A model generated the notes under the pieces. The model did not search any database. It was given only the letters and a program-made list of their open reading frames with translations, and was not told the DNA's origin. The translations under genes were made by a program, and so were the position numbers. From Musa acuminata AAA Group (Eukaryota > Streptophyta > Magnoliopsida > Zingiberales > Musaceae): a DNA stretch of 64,000 nt. Location: assembly GCF_036884655.1 (NCBI RefSeq), contig NC_088356.1:15178501-15242500 (forward strand), read 5' to 3'. This document shows, piece after piece, positions 20,472 through 32,580 of this stretch (positions are counted from its first letter, which is position 1; each line of letters opens with the position of its first letter).

Positions 20472-21785
20472 GTTCTAGGCATCTCGCTGCCCTTCCACTG
20501 CCATCCATCAGCCCTCCATAATCACCCAAAGCAATTCCCATAATTGCTTAAAAGATCATCGCCGAATTCCGCCATCATCTCCACCACCACGGATCATCCT
20601 TTGATCTCCCCGTGAAACAACAGGTTCTGGTTTTCTACCTTACTACTGCTGCAATTTAGTTATCCTTATTTGAAAATCCCAAAAAAATTATTCCTATATT
20701 GCTGCATAAACTTTTCGTTATAAAGTATTCATCTCTATGACGAAAGATACATTGCAAAATTTCAACCGTATAGCACCATCTGTTTGATCTTGCTACTGTG
20801 TTTTTTCTATCCAAATCTCTACGAAATTTTTATAACATCTTTGACATTTATTAACAGCAGATTTCCCTTTAGTTTTGTCCAAAAATTCTTAATATAAACT
20901 ATTGATATTTTACGTTTAATTTGCTATACTTGAAAATCTGCACTGTAAAATTTTAGCCGCATAGCACTGTTTGTTTGATCTTGATACTATGTTGTTTCTA
21001 TCTAAATCTCTACGAAATTTTTATGATAGCTTTGAAACTTCCTAATAGTAGATTTTCCTTTGGTTTCATCAAAAAAATCTCAATATAAACTACTGATCAT
21101 TTATGTCCAATCTGCTATACTTAAAAATCTGTGCTGCAGAAAATTTCAACCGCATATTGTTGCCTTAACCCATCTATTTGCAATCTTTTTTGAATGAAAT
21201 TTCTTATACACTTCATAGATCATCTTGGATTTCATCTAAGATTGATATATTGAGGAATTCATCTCTAAAACAGATTTTGTGTTGCTGTAAATTTTCATCG
21301 TAAGCTGTTGAAAATTTTCGATGAGAATTCTGCTATCGCAACTTGCACCAATTTCCTTGCTGTTATACTGCCGAAATTTTCTTGATTAAATTAGTCATCC
21401 TTGCTATTATATAAACTGTGATTTTTCTATCAATTCCCTCCTCAATTTTCTCAAGTTTTTGGTTGAAATTACGTCGAGAAGCCACTATTTCTTCGATGAC
21501 AATTCTGCTCTTACAAGACAGCACATACTTGCTGCAACTTCCACTGATTTCTATCAAACCTTTGCTGCCATCTACCACAGATCCAAAACTTTCATCCACA
21601 ACCCTAAAACTCCACTATACCACACCCTCAAACTGCACCCAAAATAGCCACAAAACAAGCCTAAATCGTAGCCTACATCCACTGATCCACCAACCCTTTC
21701 GACCATCACTTCTCTCAACCTATACATGCCTTTAACCTGACAACAAAAGAGAGATCTTAACATCATAGATTTGGAGGCATATACT
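20472..21785 (+). other. Untranslated leader of chromovirus B
   Basis: About 1.3 kb, AT-rich, with internally repeated stretches (for example CTCTACGAAATTTTTAT near 20819 and 21007, and TTCAACCGCATA-like words). No supported coding region. Confidence 0.7.
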
Positions 21786-22654
21786 ATGGCATCTAAGGAG
21801 GAAATCAATGCTAAATTCGAAGCCTTGGAGGCGCGAATGGAGGATAAGATTCGGACGCTCTTTACCGAACTCAGATTGGGCCGACTACTAAGCCCGAAAA
21901 AATCATATCACGGAGAGAGCTTTGCCCAATCACACCAAGCCCGAAGATATGACTTCCAAGAGAGGGGAAGCTCTATGACTGACCCCAACTATCCATACAT
22001 GAGAGTGGACTTCTCTAGATGGGAAGGAGACCCGATTGGTTGGATCTCGCGCGCGGAGCGATATTTTCGGTACCATAAAACCACGGATGCATCTATAGTG
22101 AAAATTGTAGCTATACATCTTGAAGGGGATACTATACATTGGTTTGACTAGTTTGAACATACTTATGGAGTCCTTTCATGGCAACAATTCAAAGAAGGAC
22201 TGCTGATCCGCTTCAGACCAACCGATCACGAGAATATTGACGGACAACTTGCAAAGATCCGACAAACCTCCACCATTCAGGAGTACCAAACCAGGTTTGA
22301 AAGGTTATCTAATCAAACTCATGATTGGTCTCAAAAATAGCTATTGAGAACCTTCATTGAGGTCTTGAAGCCGGAGATCCGAGGAGAAGTTAAAGCGCGA
22401 CAACCGTATACGCCTATGGCAGCCATCTCTTTCGCACGACATCAAGAGGAGCAATTGAACCATGAAGCTCGGAGGACTAGGGTCACTCCTCAACCAGTTA
22501 TATTGAAGCCCTCAGCCCCCCTACTATCGACCAAGTCCCTACACCAAAGAGGTTAACAAGAGAAGAGCTTCGGGAGCGATATACGAAGGGGTTATGTTGG
22601 CATTGCGATGAGTTATGGAGCCGTGAGCATCGCTGTAGTAAAGGGAGACTTCTT
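21786..22654 (+). pseudogene. gag: gag of chromovirus B
   Basis: Starts MASKEEINAKFEALEARMED, a coiled-coil-like N-terminus, followed by the Gypsy gag core (DPIGWISRAERYFRYH, IHLEGDTIHWFD, FKEGLLIRFRP, QTRFERLSNQT) and a zinc knuckle at 22595-22636 (CWHCDELWSREHRC, a CX2CX8HX... variant rather than the classical CCHC spacing). A TAG at about 22149-22151 replaces the tryptophan expected after HWFD; at least two further stops follow. Gag would be cut to about 120 residues. Confidence 0.85.
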
Positions 22655-23146
22655 ATGATTGAACCAATAGAAGAAGAGATCATTGAACATCTAGAAGAGA
22701 GCCTTGAACATGAAGAAGAAGATGCAGAAAAAGAGCCACAACCGACTGAAGTTACGGTACATGCACTAGCCGGCTACTCAAACCCGCAAACGATGAAAGT
22801 TGGAGGCCTTCTCAAACAACAACCGATCACTGTTCTCATCGACACGGGCAGTACTAATAACTTTCTAAACAGTAAGGTTACTATCCAGTTGGCCTTACCT
22901 ATCGAGAATTGCAACAGGTTTGACTTTAAGGTCGTCGATGGATGGATTTTGAAGTATGATCATAGGCGCCCGCAAGTGAAACTGTTGCTGATCATGAGGC
23001 CTTACCAAGAGATAATTGCATATTTCTTCCTTCTCCCTCTTGATGATCATGAGGCCATGCTCATAATTAAATGGTTGACGACATTAGGTGATATTTCTTG
23101 GAATTTTATGCAACTAATTATGAAATTTTACAGTAAGGAGAAATAG
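22655..23146 (+). pseudogene. pol: Protease region of chromovirus B
   Basis: In frame with the zinc knuckle upstream. It has an acidic linker (EEEIIEHLEESLEHEEED) then the aspartic protease with LIDTGSTNNF, where DTGS at 22841-22852 is intact, and a later LLPLDDHEAMLI segment. It ends at TAG 23144-23146, after which homology continues in the next frame. Confidence 0.85.
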
Positions 23147-23980
23147 GTGATACTGAACGGGAAATGTGGGGGCGATGTAACAACGATTTACACACAACAA
23201 ATGGAGAAGGTTTTGCATAAAGCATGCAGCAGATTTTTGGTACAACTTGAGCAGCAAACTAAGGGAGAGCCAATAGAATTTGAAGATCCAAACCTACTTC
23301 CTTTGGTTGCTGAATTTTCAGATATATTTGACGAACCGTATAACCTACCTCTTACCCGTCGGCATGATCATTATATAACGATTCTTTCAAGTAAACCTCC
23401 AGCAAATACTCGGCCATATCAATATCTACATCTCCAGAAGGATGAAATAGAATGGATTATAAAAGAGATGCTCAAAACAGGAGTTATTCGGGTAAGTTGC
23501 AACCTCTATTCTTCACCGGTGCTATATGTACGCAAGAAGGACGGAATATAACGAATATACGTTGATTACCGAGCTCTCAATGACATAACCATTAATGGCA
23601 AATACCTTATTCCAATAGCAGATGAATTGCTAGATGAAAGGGAGCACAAATCTTTATAAAGCTGGACCTTTGATCCGGGTATCATCAAATATGAGTGTGC
23701 GAAGAAGATATACCGAAAACCACCTTTTGAACACACAACAACCACTACGAATTTTTGCTTTCTTCAACAGAAGGTGGAATATCTTGGGCATATCATATCA
23801 GAGGAAGGTGTGACAGTGGACCCCTTCAAAATTGAAGTAATGCAAAACTGGCCTACCCTGAGGAACATAAAATTGCTACATGGCTTTCTGGGTTTAACAT
23901 GCTACTACTGCAAGTTTGTGAAAAACTATGGAGAGATCAGTGCACTACTTATTTCCTTACTGAAAAAGGATGTCTTCTAA
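23147..23980 (+). pseudogene. pol: Reverse transcriptase of chromovirus B, active site deleted
   Basis: Begins with the PR-RT linker (EFSDIFDEPYNLP), then RPYQYLHLQKDEIEWIIKEML and SSPVLYVRKKDG, the N-terminal RT fingers. At about 23755 the sequence jumps from CTACGAATTTTTG to CTTTCTTCAACAG. In C the same two points are about 210 bp apart and enclose the FFDD catalytic segment, so B has lost the RT active site. The thumb/connection part follows (YLGHIISEEGVTVDP). Confidence 0.85.
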
Positions 23981-24420
23981 TGGTCGGACAGAGCCTCCAC
24001 TGCCTTCGACAAACTTGATGCAGCCATGATGACGACGCCGGTGCTAACACTACCAGATTTCAACCGACCCTTCATTATTGAGGCCGACGCATCTGGAGTC
24101 GGAATTAGAGCCATTCTCATGCAAGAAGGTTAACCACTCACATACACTAGCAAGGCATTATCTCCCTCCCATCACAATAAGTCAACATATGATAAGGAGA
24201 TGCTCGCCATTGTGCGCGCAGCAACGAGGTGGAGACCCTACTTGATTAGCCGACGATTTCAAATTAAAACCGACCATAAAAGCCTCAAGTACTTTTTGGA
24301 GCGAAAGATATCATCCTCTGAGCAGCAAAAATGGGTAACAAAACATTTTGGATTCGATTATGAAATAACTTACAAAAAGGGGAAAGAGAATGTTCTTGCA
24401 GATGCACTTTCGTAGCTACC
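23981..24420 (+). pseudogene. pol: RNase H of chromovirus B
   Basis: RNase H with FIIEADASGVGI, YDKEMLAIVRA, LISRRFQIKTDHKSLKYFLE and GKENVLADALS. Two stops at the start and TAG after DALS interrupt it. Confidence 0.82.
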
Positions 24421-24908
24421 CGATCAAGTTGAAGTTTCGACCGTTTCACTTTCGACCAGTGACTTTCTTAAGGATATTAAGATGAAATGACAAGAAGATT
24501 CAGAGACTAGTAAGATTATAAAAAATTGGAGGAAGCACCAAGCCCCATGGCTCATTACAATTAGGACTCAAAAAAATTACACTATAAGGGTACTAAATTG
24601 AAAAGGAGTATGGCATATCACCCACAAACCGACAGCTAGACGAAAGTTGTAAATAGGTGCTTGGAGATAGCCCAAAGCCACCCACCAAATATGACTACCT
24701 AAGGAGAACTTCAAACTTACCCAAGTGCCATTATTGATCGACGGATCGTGACTCGACGACGACGATCCACTACTGAATTGCTAATACAGTGGGCAAACCT
24801 ACTAAGAGAAGATGCCACTTGGGAGAACTATGATGACTTGAAGATCAAATTCCCAAAATTCATGAATCGTCAGCCTCGAGGACAAGGCTGATTTGAAGAG
24901 GGCGAGTT
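24421..24908 (+). pseudogene. pol: Integrase remnant and chromodomain-like tail of chromovirus B
   Basis: After VSLSTSDFLKDI and LITIRTQ, the sequence jumps at about 24590 to MAYHPQTDS, and again near 24678, so the HHCC domain and most of the DDE core are missing. The tail has RRRRSTTELLIQWANLL and DATWENYDDLKIKFPKFM, resembling the chromodomain of chromoviral integrases, which binds modified histones and guides insertion. It ends in a polypurine stretch GAAGAGGGCGAG before the 3' LTR. Confidence 0.8.
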
Positions 24909-25344
24909 TGTTAGGACTCTAGCTAGGAGAGTCCTAATTGAGAGAGACATTCATATAAAACCTACCTAAGCTGAACCCTATTAAAGAGGTGAAGTGGCCA
25001 GCTAAGGTTAGGAGGTTATTTCTTAGAGAAGAATAAGGAGTTGTAAAGGAATAGGAGTCTTGAGTAGGAGTCCTATTAGGAGTTGGTTAGAAGTAGGAGA
25101 CTTGAGTAAGAGTCTTATTAGGAGTTGGTTAGAAGTAGGAGTCTTAAGTAAGAGTCCTATTAGGAGTTAGGGTTTAGAAGCCCTATAAATAGTCATGTAT
25201 TCCACCTCTTTTGATAAGCAATAGATGAATCTTTTCTGTAGCCTTTGAGCAGCAACTTGGAGGGAGGAACCCCTATAGAGTTCCAAGGAGGCCGATCCCT
25301 TAAAGAGATTAACTCCAAGTTTAGAATCTGTAAGGGTTCTAACA
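24909..25344 (+). repeat. 3' LTR of chromovirus B
   Basis: 436 bp, near-identical to 20019-20454; TATA box at 25184-25191. Confidence 0.93.
25184..25191 (+). promoter_or_regulatory. TATA box in 3' LTR of B
   Basis: TATAAATA in CCCTATAAATAGTC, same place as in the 5' LTR. Confidence 0.55.
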
Positions 25345-25349
25345 TGCAT
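25345..25349. repeat. TSD TGCAT, right copy (chromovirus B)
   Basis: Matches 20014-20018. Confidence 0.92.
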
Positions 25350-28002
25350 GTCCTAAAAATTGGCATGTTCTGGATGTACTTTTTCTATCTATCCTGCATC
25401 TGCCAAAATCGACATCTGCATAAGCTATTAAATCAAATTTTTTAGATTTTGGATACCACAATCCTAGATTTGAAGTTCTTTTAAGATACCTAAATATTCT
25501 TTTAACACTCTTAAGATGAGATAATTTATGATTAGATTGAAACCTAGCGCAAAGTCCTACACTAAACATAATATCCGGTCTAGTCGCAGTGAGGTAGAGT
25601 TGACTACCTATCATTCCCCTATATATTTTTTGATCAAAATTTTCACTATTTTCATCCAAATCTAACTTAGTCGAAGTACTCATCGGGGTGTTTGTTGCTT
25701 TTGAATTATCCATGTTAAATCGTTTTAACAATTCTAATGTATATTTAGATTGGTTAAGAAATATAGCATCACTAAGTTGTTTGATTTGTAATCCTAAAAA
25801 GAAAGTTAATTCACCCATTAAACTCATTTCAAATTCATGTCTCATACATTTGGCAAATGATTCACATAGTGATTCATCCGAAGAGCCAAAAAAAATATCG
25901 TCAACATAAATTTGCACAATAAGAAAATTATCTTCAAAGTGTTTGATAAACAATGTAGTATCAACCTTGCCTCTGGTAAAATTATTTGAAATAAGAAAGG
26001 AACTAAGCCTTTCGTACCAAGCTCTAGGAGCTTGTTTTAAACCATAGAGAGCCTTAGTCAATTTGAATACTTGATTAGGTAGAAGAGAATTTTCAAATTC
26101 GGGAGGTTGTTCAACATATACTTCTTCGGAAATAAAACCATTCAAGAAGGCACTTTTGACATCCATTTGAAACAGTTTAAAATTATTACTACTAGCATAG
26201 GCAAAGAGCATCCTAATGGCTTTTAATCTTGCCACAGGAGAGAAGGCTTCTTCGTAGTCGATACCTTCTTCTTGGTTGAAACCTTTGGCCACTAATCTAG
26301 CCTTATTTCTAACCATGATACCATTTTCGTCTTGCTTGTTTCTAAAGACCCATTTAATACCAATGACTAAATGGTCACTAGGTCTAGGAACAAACTTCCA
26401 TACCTTATTCCTCTCAAATTGATTCAATTTCTCTTGCATTGCAATAACCCAAAAATAATCTTTTAAGGCCTCATCAATACATTTAGGTTCGATTTGAGAA
26501 AGGAAGGCGGTGTTAGCACAAAAATTCTTGAAAGAGGAACGGGTTTGAACCCCTTTTGAGGTATCTCCTATAATTAGCTCCTTTGGATGAGCATCTATAT
26601 ACTTCCATTCCTTGGGTAAGGAAATTTCGGAAGAAGGTACATCCAAGTTGCTATTTTGAGGAGGGGGTTCATTTAAATTCAAATTATCAAAACCAAGATC
26701 ATCATCAAAATCATTTTTCTTTAAATCAGAAATTTCATTAAAAACTACATATTCTTCTATTACTAAGGTTCTTTTGTTAAAAACCCGAAAAGTCTTATAA
26801 ACGGAAGAGTAACCAAGAAAGATGCCTTCATCGGATTTAGCATCAAATTTTCCTAAGGCATCCCTTTCATTCAAAATAAATCATTTACAACCAAAAACTT
26901 TAAAATAGGAAATATTTGGTTTTTTGTTATTCCATAATTCATAGGGAGTTTTTGATAGGGATGGTCTTATTAGGACCCTATTCATGATGTAGCAAGCCGT
27001 ATTTACGGCTTCGGCCCAAAAATACTTGGGTAGACTATGTTCATTTAACATCATTCTTGCCATTTCTTGTAGGTTACTATTTTTTCTTTCAACTACTCCA
27101 TTTTGTTGGGGATTCCTCGGAGTGGAGAAGTTGTGATTGTATCCATTAACTTCACAAAAATTTTGAAAGTCACGGTTTTGAAATTCGCCACTGTGATCAC
27201 TCCGAATTGATAAAATCATGAAACCTTTTTCGTTTTGAGTGAGTTTACAAAATTTAGAGAAACACTTGAAATAATCACTTTTGTGAGCTAAGAAATAGGT
27301 CCAAGTGTATCTAGTATAGTCATCCACAATTACAAACGTATATTTGCTTCCTCCTAGACTTATCGTGTCAATTGGTCCAAATAAGTCCAAATGAATCAAT
27401 TGTAATGGTCTAGTGGTGCTAATTTGAGTTTTTGGTTTGAAACTAGTTTTTATTTGTTTACCTAGTTGACATGCATCGCATACTTTGTCCTTAATAAACT
27501 TTATATTTGGAATTCCTCACACTAATTCTCTAGATGAGATCTTAGATATTAGTTTCATGCTTGCATGGCCTAGTCTCCTATGCCAAAGCCAAGCATCATC
27601 ATTTAAAGCGGAGAAGCACATTTCATTACTTAGTTTATCAAGGTTGATGGTGTAGACATTATTTTGTTTTAATGCAATCATAGTTATGTTATGGTTTGGT
27701 TTTTCAATAATACACACATTTGATTCAAATCTAATGATATAACCTTTATCGCATAATTGACTAACACTCAAGAGATTATATTTCAATCCATCAACTAGTA
27801 AGACATCATCAATAGAAAAATTTAATTTGTTACCTATGGTTCCCTTGTCAATGATTTTGCCTTGGTTGTTGTCTCCGAAGGTGACGTACCCTTCTTCTTT
27901 GCTAGTGAGCATAGAGAAATGAGATGGATCTCCAATCATATGTCTTGAGCATCCACTATCTAGATACCATATCTTGCTCCTAACTTGTGATGATGTATGT
28001 TT
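25345..28002 (-). pseudogene. pol: pol of Sirevirus F, protease to RNase H start
   Basis: Continues gag in the same frame after its UAG. In order: protease (WYLDSGCSRHM), integrase zinc domain, core (VIVDDYTRYTW, RSDHSGEF, NGVVERKN), then RT with [42 protein letters not shown] and [10 protein letters not shown] (YVDD intact), and the start of RNase H; the end is at 19633-20018 beyond B. TGA codons at 27517-27519 (an arginine in A) and 26881-26883 (a cysteine in A) break it. It keeps the 12 RT residues that A lost. Confidence 0.9.
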
Positions 28003-28740
28003 CTACAAGAAGGGATTATTTTTAGGTCCCCATTTTCTTTTGGGTGCCTTAAAAACTAATTTAACTTGTCCATCATATTGCATAGAATTGATCATGGTTC
28101 CTTTAGGAACCCAAATTAGCTTGTTCGGACTAATTTTCTTGAATGGACATTTATAAGTTTTATGTCCATATTTGTAACAAAAGTTGCAATTGCTTTGGTG
28201 CCAAACATGTAAGATAGGGCCTTTAATGAAGGTGGTTGGATTTTGGTGAGGACTTCTCACAAATCCGATTCCACTTCTTTTAGGAACATGACCCTTATTT
28301 GTAAGGATCATGTTCAAAGACTTGCTACCAACCTCGAATTTCTTCAAGGTGTCCTTAAGTAGCAAGTTCTCCTTTTGGAGAGTTTCTAGATCATGACATT
28401 TTATACATGGAGCTAAACTATCATGATATTCAGTCTTTAATTTATCGACATTACAAGTGAGACTATCATGCTCCTTTTTTAGCAATTTGTATTTTCTACT
28501 AATTGTCTTACATTCATCAAATAACTTATGGAAGGCATTTAATAATTCATGATAAGGTAAATCTGCATCAATTAAATCCGTTACCTCTTCTCCAATGGCC
28601 ATTAAGGCGTAATGAGCAACTTGCTCGGTGTTGGACTCCTCTTCTTCGAACGCGCTTGAATCATCCCACGTTGCCTTGAGCGCCTTCTTCTTTGATGTTC
28701 TTTTTTTCGCTTGAGGACGATCATTCTTGGAGTGTCCCAA
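28003..28740 (-). pseudogene. gag: gag of Sirevirus F, C-terminal part
   Basis: Second half of Gag in a different frame from the first half. Its first zinc knuckle reads CYECKKLGHSKNDR, with the last cysteine changed to arginine; the second (CNFCYKYGHKTYKC) is intact. It ends in TAG 28003-28005, the same place as the gag stop of A, and protease follows in frame. Confidence 0.88.
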
Positions 28741-28829
28741 TTTTTTGCACTCATAACAAATTACTTGGTCCTTCTTTTGTTCGAATTTATTTTTTGTATT
28801 ATTTTTAAATTGTTCTTTCTTAAATATTT

Positions 28830-29585
28830 TTAAAATTTTTGAGTCAAAAGTGCAATGTCATTGTCATTGTCCTCATCACTTGATGTTCCTTTCAAGTGAT
28901 CTTCTTGTGATGTGAGTGCTATATCCTCCCTGTTCTTTGGAAGGGGGTTCTCGAGCTCGTCATGAGCTTGACATGTCATTTCGTAGGTTATTAGAGACCC
29001 AATAAGTTCTTCAAGAGGGAATGTTTTAAGGTCTTTGGCCTCTTGAATGGCCGTAACTTTTGAATCCCAACTTTTAGGGAGGAATTTTAAGATTTTAGTT
29101 ACTAGTTCAAAGTTAGTAAAATCTTTACCAAGGGCTTTGAGTCCATTGATGACATCCGTGAACCGAGTGTATATGTCTCTAATGGACTCACTTGGTTTCA
29201 TTCGGAAAAGTTCGTAAGAGTGCACAAGGATGTTGATTTTGGACTCTTTCACTCGGCTAGTGCCTTCATGAGTGACCTCAAGAGTTCTCCAAATATCAAA
29301 AGCCGAATCATAAATTGAAACACGATTAAATTCATTTTTGTCTAGTGCACAAAACAAGGCATTCATAGCCTTTGCGTTTAAAGCAAAAACCTTCTTCTCC
29401 GATTCATTCCATTCGCTCATCGGAAGAGAAGATTTTTGAAATCCGTTTTCAACAATAGTCCAAAGCTCGAAATCCATAGAAATGAGGAAGATCCTCATAC
29501 GAGTCTTCCAATAAGTATAATCCGACCCATTAAACATGGGTGGACGTGTGATAGAATGACCCTCATGTATGCCGGAGTAAGCCAT
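28830..29585 (-). pseudogene. gag: gag of Sirevirus F, N-terminal part
   Basis: Starts MAYSGIHEGH and matches A's Gag (FNGSDYTYWKTRMRIF and so on) up to DNDIALLTQKF, where a small indel in an A/T run relative to A shifts the frame at about 28830. The two halves total the normal length. Confidence 0.9.
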
Positions 29586-29623
29586 CTCTCTTGGGTATCA
29601 AACCAAATATGAGAGTGAGCCTA

Positions 29624-29635
29624 GCTCTAATACCA
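29624..29635 (-). other. Primer-binding site of Sirevirus F
   Basis: TGGTATTAGAGC on the minus strand, one change (C to T) from the site in A and K. Confidence 0.85.
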
Positions 29636-30134
29636 ATTGTTAGGATCGGAGCGGCACTAAGAGGGGGGGTGAATTAGTGCAGCAGATTAAAACGTCGATT
29701 TTGGAAAATCTTTCGTACGATAAAAATCGAACTCGGAAGTGCTTAACTTGAACGCGTGTTCGTAAAGATATGCAGCAAAGGTAATGAGGAAATAAAGTAC
29801 ACAAGAAGGTTTGCAGTAATGTAAATAGCAATAATGAAATGCAAACCAGAGATTATGCTGATTTTAAAGTGGTTCGGTCAAATGACCTACATCCACTTGC
29901 GAGGCCCCTCTTCGATGAGGCTCCCACCTTCCACTAGCAAATCTCTTGAAGGGGAAGGGTAAACACTCCTCTTACAACTTTTTACAAGCAGTTCATTCTC
30001 TTACAGATTTTCAGCAAGAAAGAAGGAGGTGAACACTAGCAAATTGAAAATAAGACTTGCTAAGACTTTTCTAAGATCTTTCTCTCAATCAATTGCTTCT
30101 CAAAAAGTTGTAATCTTAGCTGAGATTTGAGGGG

Positions 30135-30142
30135 TATTTATA
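30135..30142 (-). promoter_or_regulatory. TATA box in 5' LTR of F
   Basis: TATAAATA on the minus strand, conserved position. Confidence 0.6.
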
Positions 30143-30199
30143 GGCCTCAAGAGGATTCAAATTTGGGCTCCAAAATTTGAATTCTCTTTGGTTCCCGAT

Positions 30200-30295
30200 G
30201 CTGGCGGTGCCACCGCTTGTCAATGGTGGTGCCATAGCCCAGCCAAGTGGTGCCACTGCCCAGCTCTCGGGTGCTGGGCGGTGCCACCGCCAGAC
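30200..30295. repeat. GC-rich hairpin minisatellite in 5' LTR of F
   Basis: Fewer and more mutated GGCGGTGCCACCGC units than in the 3' LTR of the same element. Confidence 0.75.
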
Positions 30296-30828
30296 CCTTC
30301 GGTTCACTGGTTGGGCTTTAAATTTAGCCCAAACCAAGTCTAATTTTGGGCCCAGTTGGCCCCTAACCAGGATATAGGATTATCTTTTAATCCTAATCCT
30401 AATTACATGTGAACTACATAACTAAAAACATCCTAAGCAAGTTTTCAACCGTGAACGTCGAGTCTTGTTCCGGCGAGCTTTCCGACGAACTTCTTCCGAC
30501 GAACTTCTTCCGACGGACTCCCAGCAAGCTCCCGATCTTATGATGACTTTAACGAGTAGCCGAGCCTTCTCGGTGATCTCCGTGAACCTCCGATGATCTC
30601 TTCGGTGAACTTCTAAAAATTCCGACAGGTTCCCGATTTCTTCTCGGTTGGTTCCGGCAACATCTCCGACGATTCTTCAGTCTCTTAAACGTCCATCGAA
30701 CTTGATTCCGGTATTCTTACTTTATGTTTTTCAGTTATCGTAGTTAATCCTGCACACTTAACTCAATAATATGGATTAGATCAATTAACCCATCAATTGA
30801 TTTTATCATCAAAATCCGAGATTCAACA

Positions 30829-30833
30829 AAGAT
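30829..30833. repeat. TSD AAGAT, right copy (Sirevirus F)
   Basis: Matches 17439-17443. The joined site resembles B's gag near 22556-22566 (AACAAGAGAAGAGC). Confidence 0.9.
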
Positions 30834-31348
30834 CTACGTGACCGATTAGCAAAGGGTCTTTGTTGGCATTGCGACGAGCCATGGAACCATGATCATCGCT
30901 GCAAAAGGGGCTCCTCCTGCTGATTGAACATCTTGGAGACATGGAGGAGGAGGTCGTGGAGCATAAGGAAGAGGTCATGGATGAAGAACTATAGTCGGTG
31001 GATATTACGATGCATGCCCTTGGCAATTATATAAACCTGCAAACGATGAAAGTGGGAGGACTTCTGAAGCAACAACCTATCACCATTCTTATTGACACTG
31101 TGAGCACTAATAATTTTATAAACAGCAAGGTTGCTATCCGGATGGCCTTATCTATCGAGAATTATAGTAGATTTGATGTTAAGATTGTCGACATATGAAT
31201 TTTGAAGTGTGATCATAGGTGCCCGCGGGTGAAACTGTTGCTGCAAGACCAAGAGATAATTGCAGATTTCTTCCTCCATCTTAATGATTATGAGGTCGTG
31301 CTTTGCATCAAATGACTGATGACATTAGGTGATGTTTCTTAGGATTTT
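30834..31348 (+). pseudogene. pol: gag end and protease of chromovirus C
   Basis: The zinc-knuckle region (CWHCDEPWNHDHRC, near 30869) leads through an acidic linker to protease. The active site reads LIDTVSTNNF (31094-31105), with the glycine of DTG changed to valine, so protease would be dead. Several stops follow. Confidence 0.82.
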
Positions 31349-32580
31349 GTGAAACTAATTATGAAATTTTATAGTAAGAGGAAACATGTGATACTGCACG
31401 GGAAACGTGAGGGCGATGTAACGATGATTTGCACACAACGAATGGAGAAGGTTTTGCACAAAGTATGTAGTAGATTTTTGGTACAACTTGAGCAGCAAAC
31501 TAAGGGAGAGCTAATAGAATTTAAAGATCCAAACCTACTTCCTTTGCTTGCTGAATTTTTAGATATATTTGACGAACCGCATAACCTACCTCCTCCCCAT
31601 CGACATGATCGTTGTATACCGATTCTTTCGGGAAAACCTACAACAAATACTTGGCCATATTGGTATCCACATCTCTAGAGGATAAAATATAAAGGATTGT
31701 AAAAGAGATGCTTGAAACAAGAGTTATTCGGCTAAGTTGCAGACCTTACTCTTCACCAGTGCTCTTCGTATGAAAGAAGGATGAAACATAGCGAATGTGC
31801 GTTGATTCCCGAGCTCTCAATGGCATAATCGTCAAGGATAAATACCTTATTCTAGTAGTAGATAAATTGCTTTATGAATTAAAGGGAGCATGAGTCTTCA
31901 TAAAGCTGGACCTTCGATCTGGGCATTCTCAAATACGAGTGTCTGAAGAAGACATACCGAAAACCGCCTTTCGAACACATAATGACTACTACGAATTTTT
32001 GGTAATACCCTTTGGTCTAACCAATGCTCCCTCCACCTTCCAAAACCTTATGAATGATATTTTTCAAAATTATCTTCGTAAGTTTGTGCTGGTTTTCTTT
32101 GACGATATCCTTGTTTAGAGTCCTTCTTTTGAAAGTCATTTTTAGCACTTACAACTTGTTTTGACGATTAAAAATTACGAGAACATGTTCTTTTTGTCAA
32201 AAAATTGAAGTGCAGCTTTCTTCAACAAAAGGTAGAATATCTTGGGCATATCATATCAGAGAAAGAGTGGCTGTGGACCCTTCCAAAATTGAAGCAATAC
32301 AGAATTGGCCGATCTTGAGGAATATAAAATTGCTATATGGCTTTCTTGGTTTAACAAGCTACTACCGCAAGTTCGTGAAAAACTATGGAAAGATCAGTGC
32401 ACCCCTTACTTCCTTATTGAAAAAAGATGCTTTCCAATGGTCGGACAAAGCCACCACCACCTTCGATGAACTTAAAGCTGCAATGACGACAACGCCTGTA
32501 CTGGCGCTACCCGACTTTGATAAGACTTTTATTATTGAAGTCGATGCCTCCGGAGTCATAATTGGTGTTGTACTAATGTA
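31349..32580 (+). pseudogene. pol: Reverse transcriptase of chromovirus C
   Basis: Includes EFLDIFDEPHNLPP, the fingers, and the catalytic VFFDDIL segment (about 32091-32108), which is intact at DNA level. After it come VAVDPSKIEAIQNWP and SLLKKDAFQWSDKA, then the RNase H start FIIEVDASGVIIG. Frameshifts and stops (for example at 31676) break it. It preserves the block deleted in B. Confidence 0.84.

Larger units (their letters stand above)
20019..25344 (+). mobile_element. Chromovirus B (Ty3/Gypsy), full length but internally deleted
   Basis: Two 436-bp LTRs (20019-20454 and 24909-25344), PBS, gag, PR, RT, RNase H and a chromodomain-like tail, flanked by TGCAT. It lies in F's RNase H on the opposite strand. 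The RT active-site block and most of integrase are deleted and gag has stops, so it cannot move by itself. Same family as C and D. Confidence 0.93.
17444..30828 (-). mobile_element. Sirevirus F, full length, interrupted by B
   Basis: Complete minus-strand element: 5' LTR 29638-30828, PBS, gag, pol, a 3' untranslated region with polypurine tracts, and 3' LTR 17444-18645, flanked by AAGAT on both sides. Without B (5.3 kb) it is about 8.05 kb. It inserted into C's gag close to the zinc knuckle. It is a sister of A (very similar gag and pol) but carries several nonsense codons and frameshifts and no third ORF. Confidence 0.92.
29638..30828 (-). repeat. 5' LTR of Sirevirus F
   Basis: 1191 bp, same ends as the 3' LTR. 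It differs from it by point changes, a duplicated GACGAACTTCTTCC near 30483-30510, and the GC hairpin block. TATA box at 30135-30142 (minus). Confidence 0.92.
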
